DNA from: Cymodocea nodosa
Lineage: Eukaryota; Streptophyta; Magnoliopsida; Alismatales; Cymodoceaceae
Reading direction: 5' to 3'
NCBI GenBank assembly: GCA_036874045.1
Contig: CM072338.1
Location: forward strand, 23,598,501-23,662,500
DNA length: 64,000 nucleotides
Shown: positions 24,240-39,200 of the stretch, one piece after another
Numbering within the stretch: the stretch's first letter is position 1
How the letters are laid out: each line of letters opens with the position of its first letter
Program-made: the position numbers and the translations under genes
The notes under the pieces: generated by a model
What the model saw: the letters and a program-made list of their open reading frames with translations, nothing else
The model's database searches: none
Told to the model about the DNA's origin: nothing

Positions 24240-26040
24240 GGTGTAGTCTGGATGAGGATCTTGGCGACCACCTGAATTGTCTGAAGACTAGGTTAGTAGC
24301 TCTTAATGACTGTGAACACAACATCTTTCTTGTCCAACGGACTAATATCAGGTAGTTGAAGGAAGGTAATGGCAACTCTCATTACTTTTTATATTATCGT
24401 TAATAGATTTCGTAAGAACAATTATTTTGAGAGTATGCTTAGTAGTGATAGGTGTTAGTCGGTAGCTGATATCAAGCTAGGAGTGGTGGATTACTTTACT
24501 TCTTTATTTACCTCTAAGCACCATGTGATGATGGACACAGATCTGATCAGCAACATTCCCTCCTTTGGTTATTGTCGAGGAATGTACTTCATTTGCTATC
24601 ATTCCTACGTGCATGAAAATTCATGACGTTGTGTGATCGATGGAGAAGGGCAATGCTCCTCGCCCTCATGGTTCCCCCCCTCGTTCTACCAAGGCTGCTA
24701 GGACATTATCTTATTGAAGCCATCTCTAAGTTCTTTGCTGGTGGTAGTTTTGTTGACATTAATTTCCAAAACTAACAGCCCTTGTAGTTTCAATGAGTTT
24801 TGTTCAATCAGTTCATGCAATGCCCGGTATAAAATCATTTTCAAGATGCTTGAACGCAAACGTTCCTCGGTCGTTTGATTTCCAGCAATCAATGGGCCTT
24901 CATTGTTAAATGCCAATATATTGCATGGATCGACGAACTCTTTCAGCATATTGATTAAGGGGATCGAGGTAACGATATGGCCGTCAATCTTGACATGGAA
25001 AAGCTTATGATCAGCTTGAATGGGGTCTTCTTCACGTGATTTTGAGTATGTTTGGCCTCTCTGAATGTTGCATTAAGCTTATCAAGTCTTGTATCGAGAG
25101 CATCTCCTTTGCGGTCTTGATTAATGATGTTGTCACTGATTTCTTTTCTAACTTGAGAGGGCTCCAACAAGGTGACACTCTCTTCCCATATTTATTCATT
25201 CTGGCGAGAGAGCTTCTTCGTAAAAACCTCAACAGGTTGCTATCTACACCTGGTTTTTCCTTGTATGCAACGAGTGCGATGGACTTCTCCATGTTGACAC
25301 AGTATCATTCTCTTCTTGAATGGTGGTAAGCCTAGTCACCAGGGTTGCATGGCTATTTTATCAGCTTATTAGAGCTCCACAAGGCAGTGAGTTAATGCAT
25401 CAAAAAGTGAATTCTTTGTGTCTTCTCATGGTTCGTAAAGTAGAATTGACAAGGTGCTTTAGGAGATTGGTTCCAGGCACAACTCCCTCCCTTTAACCTA
25501 TGTGGGTTGTCCTATCCATAATGGTAGGGCTGAGGCAACATACTCCTAATGAAGAATTTTCAGAATAAACTTGCTAGATGGAAATCCAAAAATGCCTTGG
25601 TGTTGGCAGCAAATTAACTTTAATCGGGAATGTACTTTCTAACCTTCCCACCCATCTTCTTAGTGTACTTGACATTCGTAGCAAAGTGATCAATCAAATC
25701 CAAAGTACTTGCGTCAAAATTTTTATGGAGAAGCTCTTTTGATTCTAAGGCACGACATTGGTTAATTAAGTTGGCACAAAGTTTCTAAGCTGATTCTTAA
25801 GGTCTACAGTTTCAAAGATGTGATGTTTGCCCTATGTATTAAGATGACGACATCCAAGACACAAAATGATGACGGCTTATGGTCAAATTACATAAGACTA
25901 TTTATATGGTTGTGTTGCTAATCCTCTTCTAGCTACACAAGTTCTTATCCTTTGTGGCGGTCCCTCCACAAGGCTTGGTTGCTGGCACAAGATCACTTGG
26001 CCTGGCATGGCAAAAGGAGCTTATTCTATATTTACCTTAA
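24240..26040 (+). mobile_element. Decayed L1-type LINE fragment
   Basis: Pieces of a plant LINE reverse transcriptase appear in order on the plus strand but in shifting frames. They are VDYFTSLFTS near 24480, a block like CNARYKIIFKML near 24815, and FGLSECCIKLIKSCIESIS at about 25050 followed by FFSNLRGLQQGD and PYLFILARELL. Next come KLARWKSK near 25570 and a WWRSLHKAWL-like block near 25960 typical of the region after the RT. The conserved RT turn with YADD is not intact, and many stops and frameshifts interrupt the reading frame. Poly-A tail and target duplication were not found. It is a dead 5'- and 3'-truncated copy. Confidence 0.75.
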
Positions 26041-27255
26041 GATGACCCCTAACATTTCTTTGGTAGGTCGAGTCTCCTCGAGTCTCCTCTCCTAAAGTGA
26101 GATTAGTGCAGACGTGAAAATGAAAGAAAGTAAGAGAAAAGGAAATTTAGGGATATTTTTTTTTTTTTTTTTTTTTTTATTTTATTTTATTGTGTTAGGT
26201 GGCTATGAGAAATTTAGAGAATTATTTTTCCTAGATTTTTAACTCTTTTAAGTGAGAAAGAAAAAAGTTTCCTCACTTCAAAGATGAGAAAGCTTTGGAA
26301 ATTTCTCTCGGCCACCTACCCTTACATCACTCACCCTTGCATTGCCTACCCTTGCTTGTTGTCCTAACACCGCTTCCTCTCGCTTGCTTGCCCACCCTTA
26401 TTTGCTCTCGCAAAGTAAGAATATTTTAGGACATATGTTATTGATTGTTCATGTAATTTTTTAGTCAACATATGTAGGGATTACTTCATTAATATTCTTG
26501 TTATTTATTATATTTTCTTGAATCACTACTGTATTCCTCTAACAAAATTCCACATCTGGCTTGGATTTTCCACCATTTAGCCAATCTACGTAGCTTGAGC
26601 CAATTTATTCATACCCTTACAATCTAACAAAAGTAACTATATTCCTGTGTCCATGATCGAAATGATTGAAACTTGAAGGTGTGTGATTGGTGGTTGACAA
26701 TCTTCAAAATTGAATTGTTCAATGGAAATATTTTATTAAATGTATGAAAAAATCATAATACTTGAAGACACATCATAGTCTTGTTCGGCTGTCAGAAATA
26801 CTGGACTATGACATGATACATTTATACACGTTGCAATAAACTGCCTCCAACACAAGTTTAACTTTATTTATTAATATTTTTAAATTTTTAGAATTTCTTA
26901 TTTTTTTTTTAAAAATTTTAATTTCTCTCATTTTTCCAAATTTTTCTAATTTTTTTTTTTTTTTTGAACGTTTCCAAATCTCTTGCCTAAATTTCCAAAC
27001 GTTGATGCTCTCTTTCGTAAAATGATAAAATCTCCTCTTCTTGGGACCAATTCATCACAATCGGATACTACCGGCTCGAGATCACAATCGGACCTTAGGA
27101 TTATCCGGGTCGACCCGTTACCGATGCCGAATAGAAATCACGGGCTTCTACATTGATACGGTACTTTGATGCTCCGCCTCCCCCGCCTCTCTCGCCCGTC
27201 GCGGACAAAGCTACCTACAGTGTCTGCTGCGGCTCGAGTTCGCAGTGGCGAAGAG
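26041..27255. other. Intergenic region and PRL1-like promoter
   Basis: AT-rich with poly-T runs near 26159-26178 and 26950-26965. From about 27050 the sequence becomes GC-rich and leads into the PRL1-like first exon; the 5' UTR probably lies here. An upstream ATG at 27166 is in frame with the gene and would add 30 residues. Confidence 0.45.
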
Positions 27256-30200
27256 ATGCCGGCGGCCGTGGCGGCGACACCGGCAGCGTCGTCGTCGACG
27301 ATGGAGCCCGTGGAGCCACAGTCTCTGAAGAAGCTCAGCTTCAAATCCCTCAAGCGATCGCTCGACCTCTTTCCTCCTATTCACGACCACTTCTCTCCTC
27401 CCAACCCCGAAAGGTTCTTTACCTTCTTTCATCCTACTCATCTCCATCTGAACCATATTTTTTATGCACTATTCATTGTTTCGTATCGATCACTCGTGAT
27501 TCTTGCCGTTCTTTAGTTCTTACTCCGTTACTCACCGCTAATTCGACTTTTTCCTCGTTCTTGCAGCAAAAGAATCCGAATGAGTTGCAAGGTCAGAGGC
27601 TTCTCTAGTTCGCCCCGATTTTTCTTTTCTTGGTGAAATGCAGTAGTATTGGAAAGAAGTTTTGGCTTCTTTGCTGTAAAATTGCTGTGATGCTTAGGTT
27701 TCTGTTTGATACCGTGTTTTTATTTCAAAGCTTCACGTGGAGTATGGAGCGGCAAAGCATATGACAAGTAAACAAGGTGGAGATGGCGATCAGCAAGAAG
27801 AAGGTGGCCAGGCCTCTACTTCTAATGCACTTGCTTTGCCAGGTATTATCTTGTATGGCTTTACATATATATTTAATTCATCGGAAAACCATACTTTTTT
27901 GTTGTTGTTGATAACTGTGATGCAGTAGTTTGCTTTCTCAAATTATCAGAGCCTTTGGGTGTAAATTGATTTTGATGAGTCTATTTCACCATATAACCAG
28001 TGAGTATAAATCTGGATGCTGCAATCGTGAAAACATTGTTCTAGGCTAGGAACCAAGCATTTGTACAACAGTATGAGTCTATATTAGATCTATTACTTTC
28101 TACCTCTCATACCTCTGAAACTCATCTGGATGTAGCTCTCTGTCCAAGAAAAGAGATGGACAATTTTAAAGTTAAAAGACTATTAACAATTGTGTCACTG
28201 AATTTTCATGATTCTTATAGGCATCCAAGATTCCAATGATTCTCGGAAAGAAGTTGGACAAAATGCCATCATTCTTCCTCCATCTGTGCAACCAAAAGGC
28301 TTGTATGTTCCAGATTCTTTTTATCGTGGATGTTTTTCTTCGTCATTGACTGGAGAATGGTTACAAACATGTTCTATTGGTAAATAAATGACAACAATAG
28401 TCAATGCCTTGATCCCAATTGAGTTGCTAACTACAGGCTTATTTTTTCCAGCAACGATACAAATTTGCCAAACAAGAGTGGAACCGGATCGGTGGTTTCT
28501 TTGGCAGGTCCTTCTGAAAGGTATCATTATTCTTTATGTGATCATCTTTGGCCATTTATTTGTTCTTTTTTCAAGTTGTAAAATTGTGTCACTATCCATT
28601 TGATAAAGGTGTTTCATGTTTTGGTTTAATTGCCTTGGGGATGATATACATAAAAAATGCAATATTGAGCATTAATCTGCATATTATTAAGCATTAGCTT
28701 ATAATTTGCATATTATTTAGTTATTTGGTGGATAGTAGTATAAAGGAAAGATTCTGATGGTGAGAGGTTGAATTCTAGTTTCCCATAAGGATTAATATTA
28801 TTCTACCATTTTTTCATTATTGTGTATTTTCTTAATTGCCTGCTTGCATTTACTGGATGAAGATTATATATCTGAGATAAAGTGTTGCATAAACATTGAC
28901 CTTGTCATGTCATCTCCTGAAGTGATGTAGTTAAGGCCCATATTCTGTTCATTTGAAATTCTAGGGCTTTCCTTTCCTTGTATTGAAAGCATTGATGATT
29001 AAAAGGAGTGCAGAATGCATAATAGACTTGCTGTGATCAAATCATTGAGCCTTATTTTTGAGGGTCCTTTTGGTGGAATCCAATTCTGAAGTTTTTATTT
29101 CAAAATTATAGTAACAAGCATCAGGTATATAAGAAAGTATCATAAATTAGAATCATTGGAAAACATGAAGGAAAAAGATGTTATTGTGGATACGTGATCA
29201 TTATAATCTGAGGGAAAATGGAACATCAAAATTAAAGATGTTCTCCATCCACTGATATTCCAGTACCTGAATGCAACCCTTTATAACTTTTATGCTACAG
29301 CAACAAAATTTTAGGAACAAATATGACTCCATGCACACTAGATAACTTCTCCATGGCTACCTTCTGATGTTAATGTCATCAGCATCTATTATTGCCACAC
29401 TGCTATCTTCATTGCTACATCCCCAACATCATTTTTGTGCCATGATAATTTTTGCTGTACTACCGGTGACACAGTCAAACCCTAATCTGAATCAAGGGGA
29501 AGGTCACAAGCAACCTTTCTAAAAGAATCTTGTGAATCTTTTGGTTTTTATATAAAAATAGGAATTCAACCTTACGATTATGTTGATATCTATAGGTGTG
29601 TTTGATAGTGGTGCAAGTTTTGCGCCCAGAGCTTGAGAGTTGAGAATTAAGAACTGTCATTGGATTTCAAGGAGAGCTAAAAGCTGCGCTTGATAGTCTC
29701 TTTAGCTCCAAGAAAAGAAAAATGAAAATTTCTAAATTGTCATTGATTATGCATTTGTGTACTTTGTTTTTTTATTTATTTTTAACTATAATCTATATTT
29801 ATTTACCACCTTAATTTATTTATCAATATTATCAATAAATGCATATCTTTTGAAATTACATTATATGAATAAATAGATGATATTCAATGATATTTATAAA
29901 TAAATATCAACGTTAATGATAATTATAAAATAAATAATTATCAACATTTACAAATAAATGTCAACATATATGAATAAATATCAACGTTAAGGATAATTAT
30001 AATATAAATAATTATCAACATTTACGAATAAATATCAATGTTATTTATTTATAAATAAATATCAATGTTAAGGATAATTATGATATAAATAGTTATCAAC
30101 ATTTACGAATAAATATTATAAATAAATATCAATGTTAGTGATAATTATAATGTAAATGATTATCAACATGTACAAATAAAAATCAACATATACAAATAAA

Positions 30201-33200
30201 TTACAATGCTATTTATTCATAAAAAAAAGTTTTAGGACAGTTCAGGTAAGGTATTGGTGTAATTTCACACCAGCTCTTCTGGAGAAACAGGAAAAATCGA
30301 CTCTCCCACAACTCCCAGAGAGTACGTACTGCTACACTGAATTAAGCTATTGACACAATATCTAACTACTAAGGAATTGTACATCTGATAGCCACCTTTC
30401 AGCTCCCAACTCTCCAGACGGATGGGAGCTGAGAAGCTGGACTATCAAATGTATTTGCTTGTAATTTCTATAGTTTTCTGTGAAACTTTTACTGCCAGTT
30501 ATCCTTTACTTTTTTGATATCATAATCTAATTCAGTCATTCTACCTGATAATTAACAATCATTAACTTGCTTTCTCATTTGTGAACATATTTAAAATAGT
30601 AATTCATGGATTGTTTTAGTAATTTTAGTTAGGCTGTTATATTTTTCATTCTAAACTTCAAGTTTCAGTTGACCAAAAAATGTTGTTGAAGCCACATATC
30701 CCATCTCCTAAGTCAATAGTTGACTCGTATCACACTATAACCTATGGGTATGCTAATCATTGCTCTTCCTTCTCTATAAAAAAATACTGTGAAGCAATCA
30801 GAATTTATAGAGGGAAAATCTGGGGTTGAACTTTTCCTGTGTAATTTTGACAAGTTTGAATATATGCTACTTTCCCTGCTCCTCAGTTTAGTGTTTTTTT
30901 TTTTTTTCAAATGTTAAGTGGGTTTTCCTTGTATCAAATAATATGTATTTTTAATTTTTATTGTTTCCTAGGCGTCAATCTACATCTGCATTGATAGAAA
31001 GGACACCAAGCAGATGGCCTCGTCCAGAATGGCATGCTCCATGGAAAAACTACAGAGTAAGTATTATTTTCCTTGCACATATTTGTTTTATTTATATCTC
31101 TATATAGCAAATCAGTTAGAGCATGTTAGGATGGTGTCATATAAGTTTCTTTAATAATACATTTAGCTATGTACTTAAATATCATTTTAGAATGATAGAA
31201 GAATCATGCATTTAAAATCAAATACGACTATATGAGTTGGTAGAACATATAGATAATAGAAAGTTTATAATAATATCATGTATAAAAATTTCTATACTCT
31301 TAAAAAAGTGTTAATATTTATGGATAATAAATTTATATGGAATGGGAAAAAAAGGTTTGTGTAATGGGATCTGATCTTTAAACAAAATAAAAGAGTAGGG
31401 TTATTTATGAGAATAATATATGGGGCGTAGTATTAACCTGACCACATTCTGTTCTACACTTTGGTGTTTGTACTTAATCACTCTGCTTGAAAGCTTCAAG
31501 CAAAGACGAATTTGCCTTCTGTCTCTGCTTGGATTGCACCTTGGATCCAAGTCCCTATGAAAAGCCATAAAATTTCCCTAGATGTGTCATGATCAACTCC
31601 AGCATACCGGCTCTTCTTGCATGAAGCATCACCCCTTATAGAGCCAAACACCATTTGAAGAATTGATGTCACACCTATCGTCAGACTTCAGTCATGGAAT
31701 GAGATGACATTGCCATCAATTAAATCGTCCTCCTGATCCAACACCTCATCCTTTCATTTGCTGGTTTGGCAGTAGAAGCCTGCCATGTCTGTATCATTCC
31801 ATGTCCACATCCCCACCACATTTTCTGGGAGGTGTTGTGGAAAGCCTCCCAGACCATGCCATTCCTCCACTTCACCATAACTGCAGTTCGTAGCTTTTGC
31901 AGCATGTCCACTAAGCTCCTAGTCTGCAGGATATGAATGCACATCCAGCTTCTCCTCTTTTCATCAACATTCCTTGAAGAATTTGGTAAGAGAGCATCCT
32001 TGTGGGTGGTGACATTTCTCATCCCTTTAGCTGGTAGCCAACCCACCATCAACACCTGCGTGTTGAGTTTAAAGCCACAACTATAGCTTGAGCAAGAATC
32101 AGCTCTGTGTCCCACTCTTCTACACGTCCTGCAGTTTCACCCATTTCAGCAATTGTTGCTCCAATTTCCCTTCTTGGAACACTTAGTCATGTAGAACACA
32201 ACTTCAACAAGCTACCCAGTGCCACTGCATTGGCACCTGTAGCATCCTGGTTTAGGGATTGTTTCCTCCACCAATTCCTGTAGGATGTCGATGGTGACAA
32301 GCTGTCATCATGTTTAGGGATTGTCTCCTTGTCATCATGTTTCAGCCCTCCCCAACATCGTTGGTGACCAAACCCTGTTTCCCAATGGTTTGTCTCCTGT
32401 CATTCATCTCACCACTGTTCTCATCCATTCCATATATTTATTTTACTGACCTTCACCTGCTCTTATTCTTTTGATGAACTGAAAGTTAAATGCTTCGTTC
32501 TATGAAATGTTCATCCATGTAGACATAAAAAATGCACGCCTCTGGAAAAGACAAAATAATTAAAACAATACATATTACCATTTTCAATAAAATACATAAG
32601 ACGCTCCAAATTGAAAACCCCCTCCTTGACGAGAACTAAACCTCACTGCAAAAAATCAAATTAGACTTGTAGCACACAACCATACTGCCTGCTTTTCAAT
32701 TATCACCCACTCTTCCCAAGTTTGAGTATCATCTTCCAACTATATCATACATCAGCTAGTACAGGTTATTATTAGTTCTTATTATGTTCCTTCAACAATT
32801 CTTAGCTAAGTTTTCTTCCTTCAACAATTCTTCCTTTCTAATTTTTTATGTATTATCTACTGAATGGATTTAACTAAATATTTAAATTTATGTACTTTAA
32901 TCAAAGATTTAACTATAAATAGAAATACATGGAAAAAAAGATTCATCTCAGATTGTTGTTGTTGTTATATCAATTGAATGAATTTATCTATATTTTTCAT
33001 GTAATTTTTTTAAGTTATGCAGGTTGTTAGTGGTCATCTAGGATGGGTAAGATCTATTGCAGTTGACCCAAGCAATACTTGGTTCTGCACTGGTTCTGCA
33101 GATCGCACAATAAAGGTTTGTTTACAGTTTGCACTAAGAGTTTCTCATTAATCAATTAAACCTGGGTAATTGCTGGTTGTTTGTGCTTTGGTATCAAGTT

Positions 33201-36200
33201 TGTATTTGTTGAAATAAACATGTCATATTCAGTGGTCTCATTATTAGGCATAAGGATTAATGTGGTCTGCTGTCTTCTCTGTATGCTATTTTTGAAATAA
33301 AGTTGTTTTTGTCTCCCATCTTGCAATTATTCTTATCTTATATCAGAAATTTCTGATCTTTATTTTTAAATTAGGAAACCTTCCAAATGTGTGTGTGTGT
33401 GTGTACATGCTAGCACAGGATCAATGGATGAGCACACAACAATTGTTTTTTGATTTTCGGTAGCTACCAATAATGGTGGTGTTGGAGTGTTTTGATTTCT
33501 TCTTGCAACATTTTATATCAACTAGTAACATGAAACTTTTGAACTCATTGAAAACATAAACAGTTAAACTTAACAAACAAGTAAAACAATGTACTCATAC
33601 TAATACCACAATAAAAAACTAAAAGCCAGTATTGTGAAATAAGACCAACTAAGCACGTGATCATTTCATAATAAAACAAAAAATAGAAGCATAAACTTGT
33701 GATTAAGGAGCGATAAAAAATTGAACTTGAGTAAAAATTTGAAAACCCACTGAAATTACTTCCTGATAAAAAATGAATTTTACATATAAAAAAGAAGCGT
33801 TTGAAATTTTGGTTTTTAAACTTATCCTCTGACTAATATCATGATAAAGAAAAAACTAAAACCAGTATTAAAATTTCAGTAAAATAAAAAAACTTAAATA
33901 TAATTGTTTCATAACAAAACACAATAATAATTTGACCAAAATTTAAAAAATCCTCTGAATTTATCATCTAATTTAAAAATAGATTTTAGATGTCAAATGA
34001 AGAAACTAAACGTATGTAGTGAGAAGGTGATATTAAGCATAAAATCTATCTCATAGAGATGAAGATGAAATCATAATGTATAGTTTTTAGTGTTTACCTT
34101 AGGAAGGGAGGTTAAATTAACACCAAACTGGAGATAATGTCTGGGAACCTTGATGTAGCTCGGCATAAAACATTGAAATAAATCGCTGGAGCAGTTGGAA
34201 AGCACCTTCAGTAGTGGAAGGACCACTGTAGGTGTAAGAGCATGTTAAGGCTTGCAGAAACACCAGAAAACTTTCTGGTGGTAGCCAGAAATCTGGCTGG
34301 AGCCACTGGGAAAGGCCACCAGGGGTGCTTTAGGATTCTCTTCTTCCAAAAGGGTCTGTGTACCTACATGACACCTAGGCCTTAACAAGCCTGATTGATA
34401 CAATATAGAATAGTTAGTGTCCCAGGCTGTATGCATCTCTGGTCTCAAGTCCTCCGCCATTTTGGTATTTATTTGTTTCACAATAAGAAATAATGGGTCA
34501 CCCATGCCATCTTAACATGCCTGATTAGTATGATATATGATGTGTCCTAGGGAGTACGCTTCTCTGGCCTTTGAACTACTGCATCACCAATCCACCACTG
34601 GCATTCATTGGTTTGACAACATGAATTAGTGGTGATGGTTTAATTTTTAGAATTTGCCTATGACCTGGGGCCGCCTAAGAGGGCTTCATACTTTACAATA
34701 TCATTGACATGCTAGTGTGCTGCCAGAAACTTGGTTTAGAGAGTGTGTAGTTTCCTTAAATTGATTTCAGAAATTTTCTAGACACTGCATTGAAGAAGCA
34801 ACTTCTTGTATATGTATTTTTTTTTTAATTTTAGTCTATTGTTGTTGAAGATATGGGATCTGGCAACTGCAAAATTAAAGCTTACACTGACAGGCCACAT
34901 TGAGCAAATACGTGGTTAGTACCATTCTAGTGGTAATCTCATGTTATAGCTCTATTCTTCTATCTTATCAAAGTTTTTTTCCTTATTTTGGATTTTCTCA
35001 AGGTCTTGCTGTAAGCTCAAGACATACTTATTTGTTTTCTGCTGGTGATGATAAACAAGTTAAATGTTGGGACTTAGAACAGAATAAGGTTTGGCTATTT
35101 CTATCTGTACTCTTCATTATTATGACGTCGTTATTCTCGATATGCTTGTGAACTTTCAAAATAATTTGTAGGTCATACGTTCTTATCATGGCCACCTTAG
35201 TGGTGTCTATTGCTTAGCAATGCACCCTACTCTTGACCTATTGTTCACTGGTGGTCGAGATTCTGTGTGCCGGGTAAGAAATTAAGACATCAATCATTAG
35301 CTTATTATAAACATGCATGTTATTGTTATGCTTTATCTCTTACTGCCAGGTCTGGGATATTCGGACCAAGGCTATGGTTTTTGCATTGACTGGGCACAAC
35401 CACACTGTCTGCTCTGTTTTTACACGACCAATGGTAAGGCAATCTATAGTATAAGACAGGTGTATTTATTTAGTCATGATCTTTAGATGAATCGACGTCA
35501 ATGTTATTCGTACTTCTGTTGGCTATAACATACTTATAAAGGTAGCAATATGCCATTTATTAAAAATTGATAAATGCAATTATGCCTTTGTATTTTTCTT
35601 GTTAACTCAACAAACAACTAAATTATATTGAAATTTATCCCGACTAGCATCCTAGCTAACAATTAAATGATATCAACATATTTAAAAAATAACGTCTTCA
35701 TATCAAAATAAACACATTAACGTCATTTCATCAATATGCAGCCATCATCATTTCAGACCTCAATACAAGGTTATAGTGTACGCTATCATTATAGCATTTA
35801 AGATAAACATATAGATTTAAACTGTAAACACGTCATACCTAAACAAAATGAAATTTGAGAGAGTAATGTCTTGTACACTCAGGTCTTAATTTAGAAAACA
35901 ATATAAAATCTTAATTTATACTGTTACTAATGAGCATATAGAACATTGAAAGGCATCCTATATAGCAAAAACAGAACATTTAAGCGAACAAAAATATGGT
36001 TCAACAGACTGCAAAAAAGGTTCAATAGAAAAAATAAAATATGAAATAAAGAAAAAAAAAAGTGATATAAAACCTGAATTAATCTGATTAACGTATAATG
36101 ACAAAAAAATCCTACAGAACAAAAAAATAAAGCATCATAGTGAAGAAAAAACAAATGATAAGATGGAAAATAACAAAACGAATAAAAGAAAAAATAAAAA

Positions 36201-39200
36201 TGATGCAAAATCTGATATTAAATTATCAACATTTTTTGGAGGAGGGTGAGCTTCTTGTTCATCTTTTTGTGCATTGATTGATCTTATCTAAAAAAGATTC
36301 AACCTTAAATTTTGTAAAAATAGACAAAAAAGAAGAAGCAACCTATAGAAATCATTGATTGATTTTTGTCTCAGTATGGGTTACAGAATTCATTCTTGTT
36401 TTCTTGTTTCATATTTAAAATGCTTGTTTATAATGTTATCAAGGCAAATACATGCAGTTGACTTTTTACCCATAGAAAATATCCTCTTCCATAGCATCAA
36501 TCATTCATTTTTACCCGGAGCCGCAAATCCATGTTGTGCTCATTGTGTATGCTATGACCTGACATGCTATTCACATTGACTGACAACTGCACTCAATTTC
36601 CTAGCACCATATAGATTGTTGTCTCTGCAACCAGGGCACGCTCCCTTGTTTATACTGCTATTCATGCAATTATTACAGCTCTTATTTTTGTTTATATGCT
36701 CTTCACTTAATCATGCAATTCTTATAAATGATCCTTGTAATTCTTAGAAGTTACAAGGTGTTCTTGTACTTCTATATGATTCTTATGTGTTGCACAGAAG
36801 GCCATTTTATGGTTAAGTTAGGTACGCTCTTGAATTTGAGGGCTGATACACATTATAAGCTTGTTTTTTTTTCAGGATCCACAGGTTATAACTGGTTCTC
36901 ATGATACAACAATCAAGTTTTGGGACCTTGCCGCTGGTAGATTTCTGGTTTACATTTTCTTGAAGTTTTTTCTAATTAATTTTTCTCCATGAAGACATTT
37001 TTTTTTCTTTCAGGGAAGACAATGCTTACTCTCACCCATCACAAAAAATCTGTGCGAGCTATGGCTCAGCATCCTCAAGAGTATGTGCAATTTCCTGTGT
37101 TTTTTATCAGCCATCGTCCATCGCTTGATTTACTTCTAGTAATTTTTGAAATATTGCTTGTAATTTACTAGTTATCTACAGTATTCTGAAAATGATTTAC
37201 CATGCGTAATTTTTTCCAATTACCTCCTTTCATGAATTGCAGCCAAAGTTTTACTTCAGCATCGGCTGAGAATGTAAAAAAATTCAAGCTTCCAAAAGGA
37301 GAATTTTTGCATAACATGCTGTGAGTATTGAATGCATCCTGGTCTCTCTGTGTTTAATAATTTTTTTATTGATAGAGCTTTACAATGTGCTCTACATTAC
37401 TTCCACATTTTTGATTTGTCAATCATCTCTTTGCCTTGTTATTCAAGTCCGTAGTTTATTTTCATTCAAGTTTGTGAAGTAAATATTTGTTCACAAGAAA
37501 GGGTTTTCTTAGAAATGCCAACTTTTCCTCACTTCAGTAAAGCTTGTTATGATTGCAGAATATGCGTGCAATAATTAAGAATGATGATGACATAACATGC
37601 CTCTAAAATGTTCTGGATGAGAGGCAAGAGGAAAGAAACTAGACCAGTTGGAATGAGGATGAGTTGATAAGATACAATATAAAACAAAGAACCAATTGAT
37701 GATATTATCAAAATCCCAAGTATTTAACTTCATGATTGTGATATGAACTTAGGTTAAATTACTATATTGTTGCAGTCAGTAGAACACTGACTACAATGAG
37801 AAAATGTGTAAAATTCCTTTAATGCTTAAACTAGAAATTTCCCATTGTTTTTAAGAAAAAGAAATAATGTATAACACTGAGACATGCAACTGTTGCGATC
37901 TGTATGCATTTTTCTTGGGATCTATTTGGATAACAAGGGTAAAGAGACCCAAAAAGAGATGTGAAGAGGAGCGGACCACCATCTGTCTCATGTTTTTTGC
38001 ATCTACGAGAAAACAATTGAGAGGAAATATGGCTTTTCCTGCATAGGCAATACTTAATAGAGAAAGGAAATCAAATTTCAAATTGACTAAAGGATCTTAT
38101 TTGAGGGCATTATTATAATGAAATTTTTGTGAATAAATTCGTTCTCCATTTTCTCTACCATTATTGGAAAAAATGAACGACATTTTCCCACTTTCTTTTC
38201 CTCACTATTCTCAATCCAAAATGTCCTTGATGTCTAAAGAGTTAAAGTTGAGACTAGAAATTTTACTAAATTATGTATTGATGATCTGAATGAAATATAT
38301 TGATGATAACTGTTAATAATTAATATGCTATTATTCTTCACGTTTTCCAAAAATATGTAATAGCTATCCTTTGTTCTCAGTATTCAAACATGGAAATGTG
38401 TCTTTTTTTTCTTCCCTATTTATGTTTGTTTTGTCTGGCACTCCTGGCTCTGGAAGAGTGTCCATGCGTCTTGTTTGGATGATTATTAAATAACTGTATT
38501 TGTGAAAATAAGTTATATATTCTTCTGCTTGTGTTACTAGTTTATGTAATTGTAATTTGTTATGCCAACTGATGAGAACTTGTTAACTTGGGTCTGTCGT
38601 ATCATATACATTCTAATTTTGTAGCATTTCTTTCACAGCTCTCAGCAGAAGACAATCATAAATGCAATGTCCATTAATGACAATGGAGTCCTGGTAACGG
38701 GAGGTATATTATATTTTCTTGTCATATTGTTGAAGCATTTTTAAATATGTGATGTTGTATTGTATGAAATGAGCAGTTTATAAAGTTCTCTCGTTGGAAC
38801 GTTATGCCTGATAATGTGGCCCAATTTTCTTTCCACTGGCCACTGTAATTTCTTGACATGCATTTATCTGTTTTTCTTAAAACAAATTGGGAAAAACCAG
38901 TTTACTCTCATACAATAATTGCTGAACCTTTCGTTATTGAAGGTGACAATGGAAGTCTTTGGTTTTGGGACTGGAAGAGTGGCTATAACTTCCAGCAAGC
39001 ACAAACAATTGTGCAACCTGGTATTTGTTCACCCTACTTAGTTTCTGTCACTTCATGCAAAATTTGCTCTCCACTGAATCTGTGAATGTGATTGTGATTT
39101 ACAAACTTGTCTTAGGATCACTTGACAGTGAAGCAGCGATATATGCTCTTACATATGATATGAGTGGCACTAGGCTTATTACATGTGAAGCAGATAAGAC

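Noticed and set aside
35927-36208. Minus-strand frame rich in Phe, Tyr and Leu
   Set aside because: Comes from A-rich repeat sequence in an intron; looks membrane-like only through composition.
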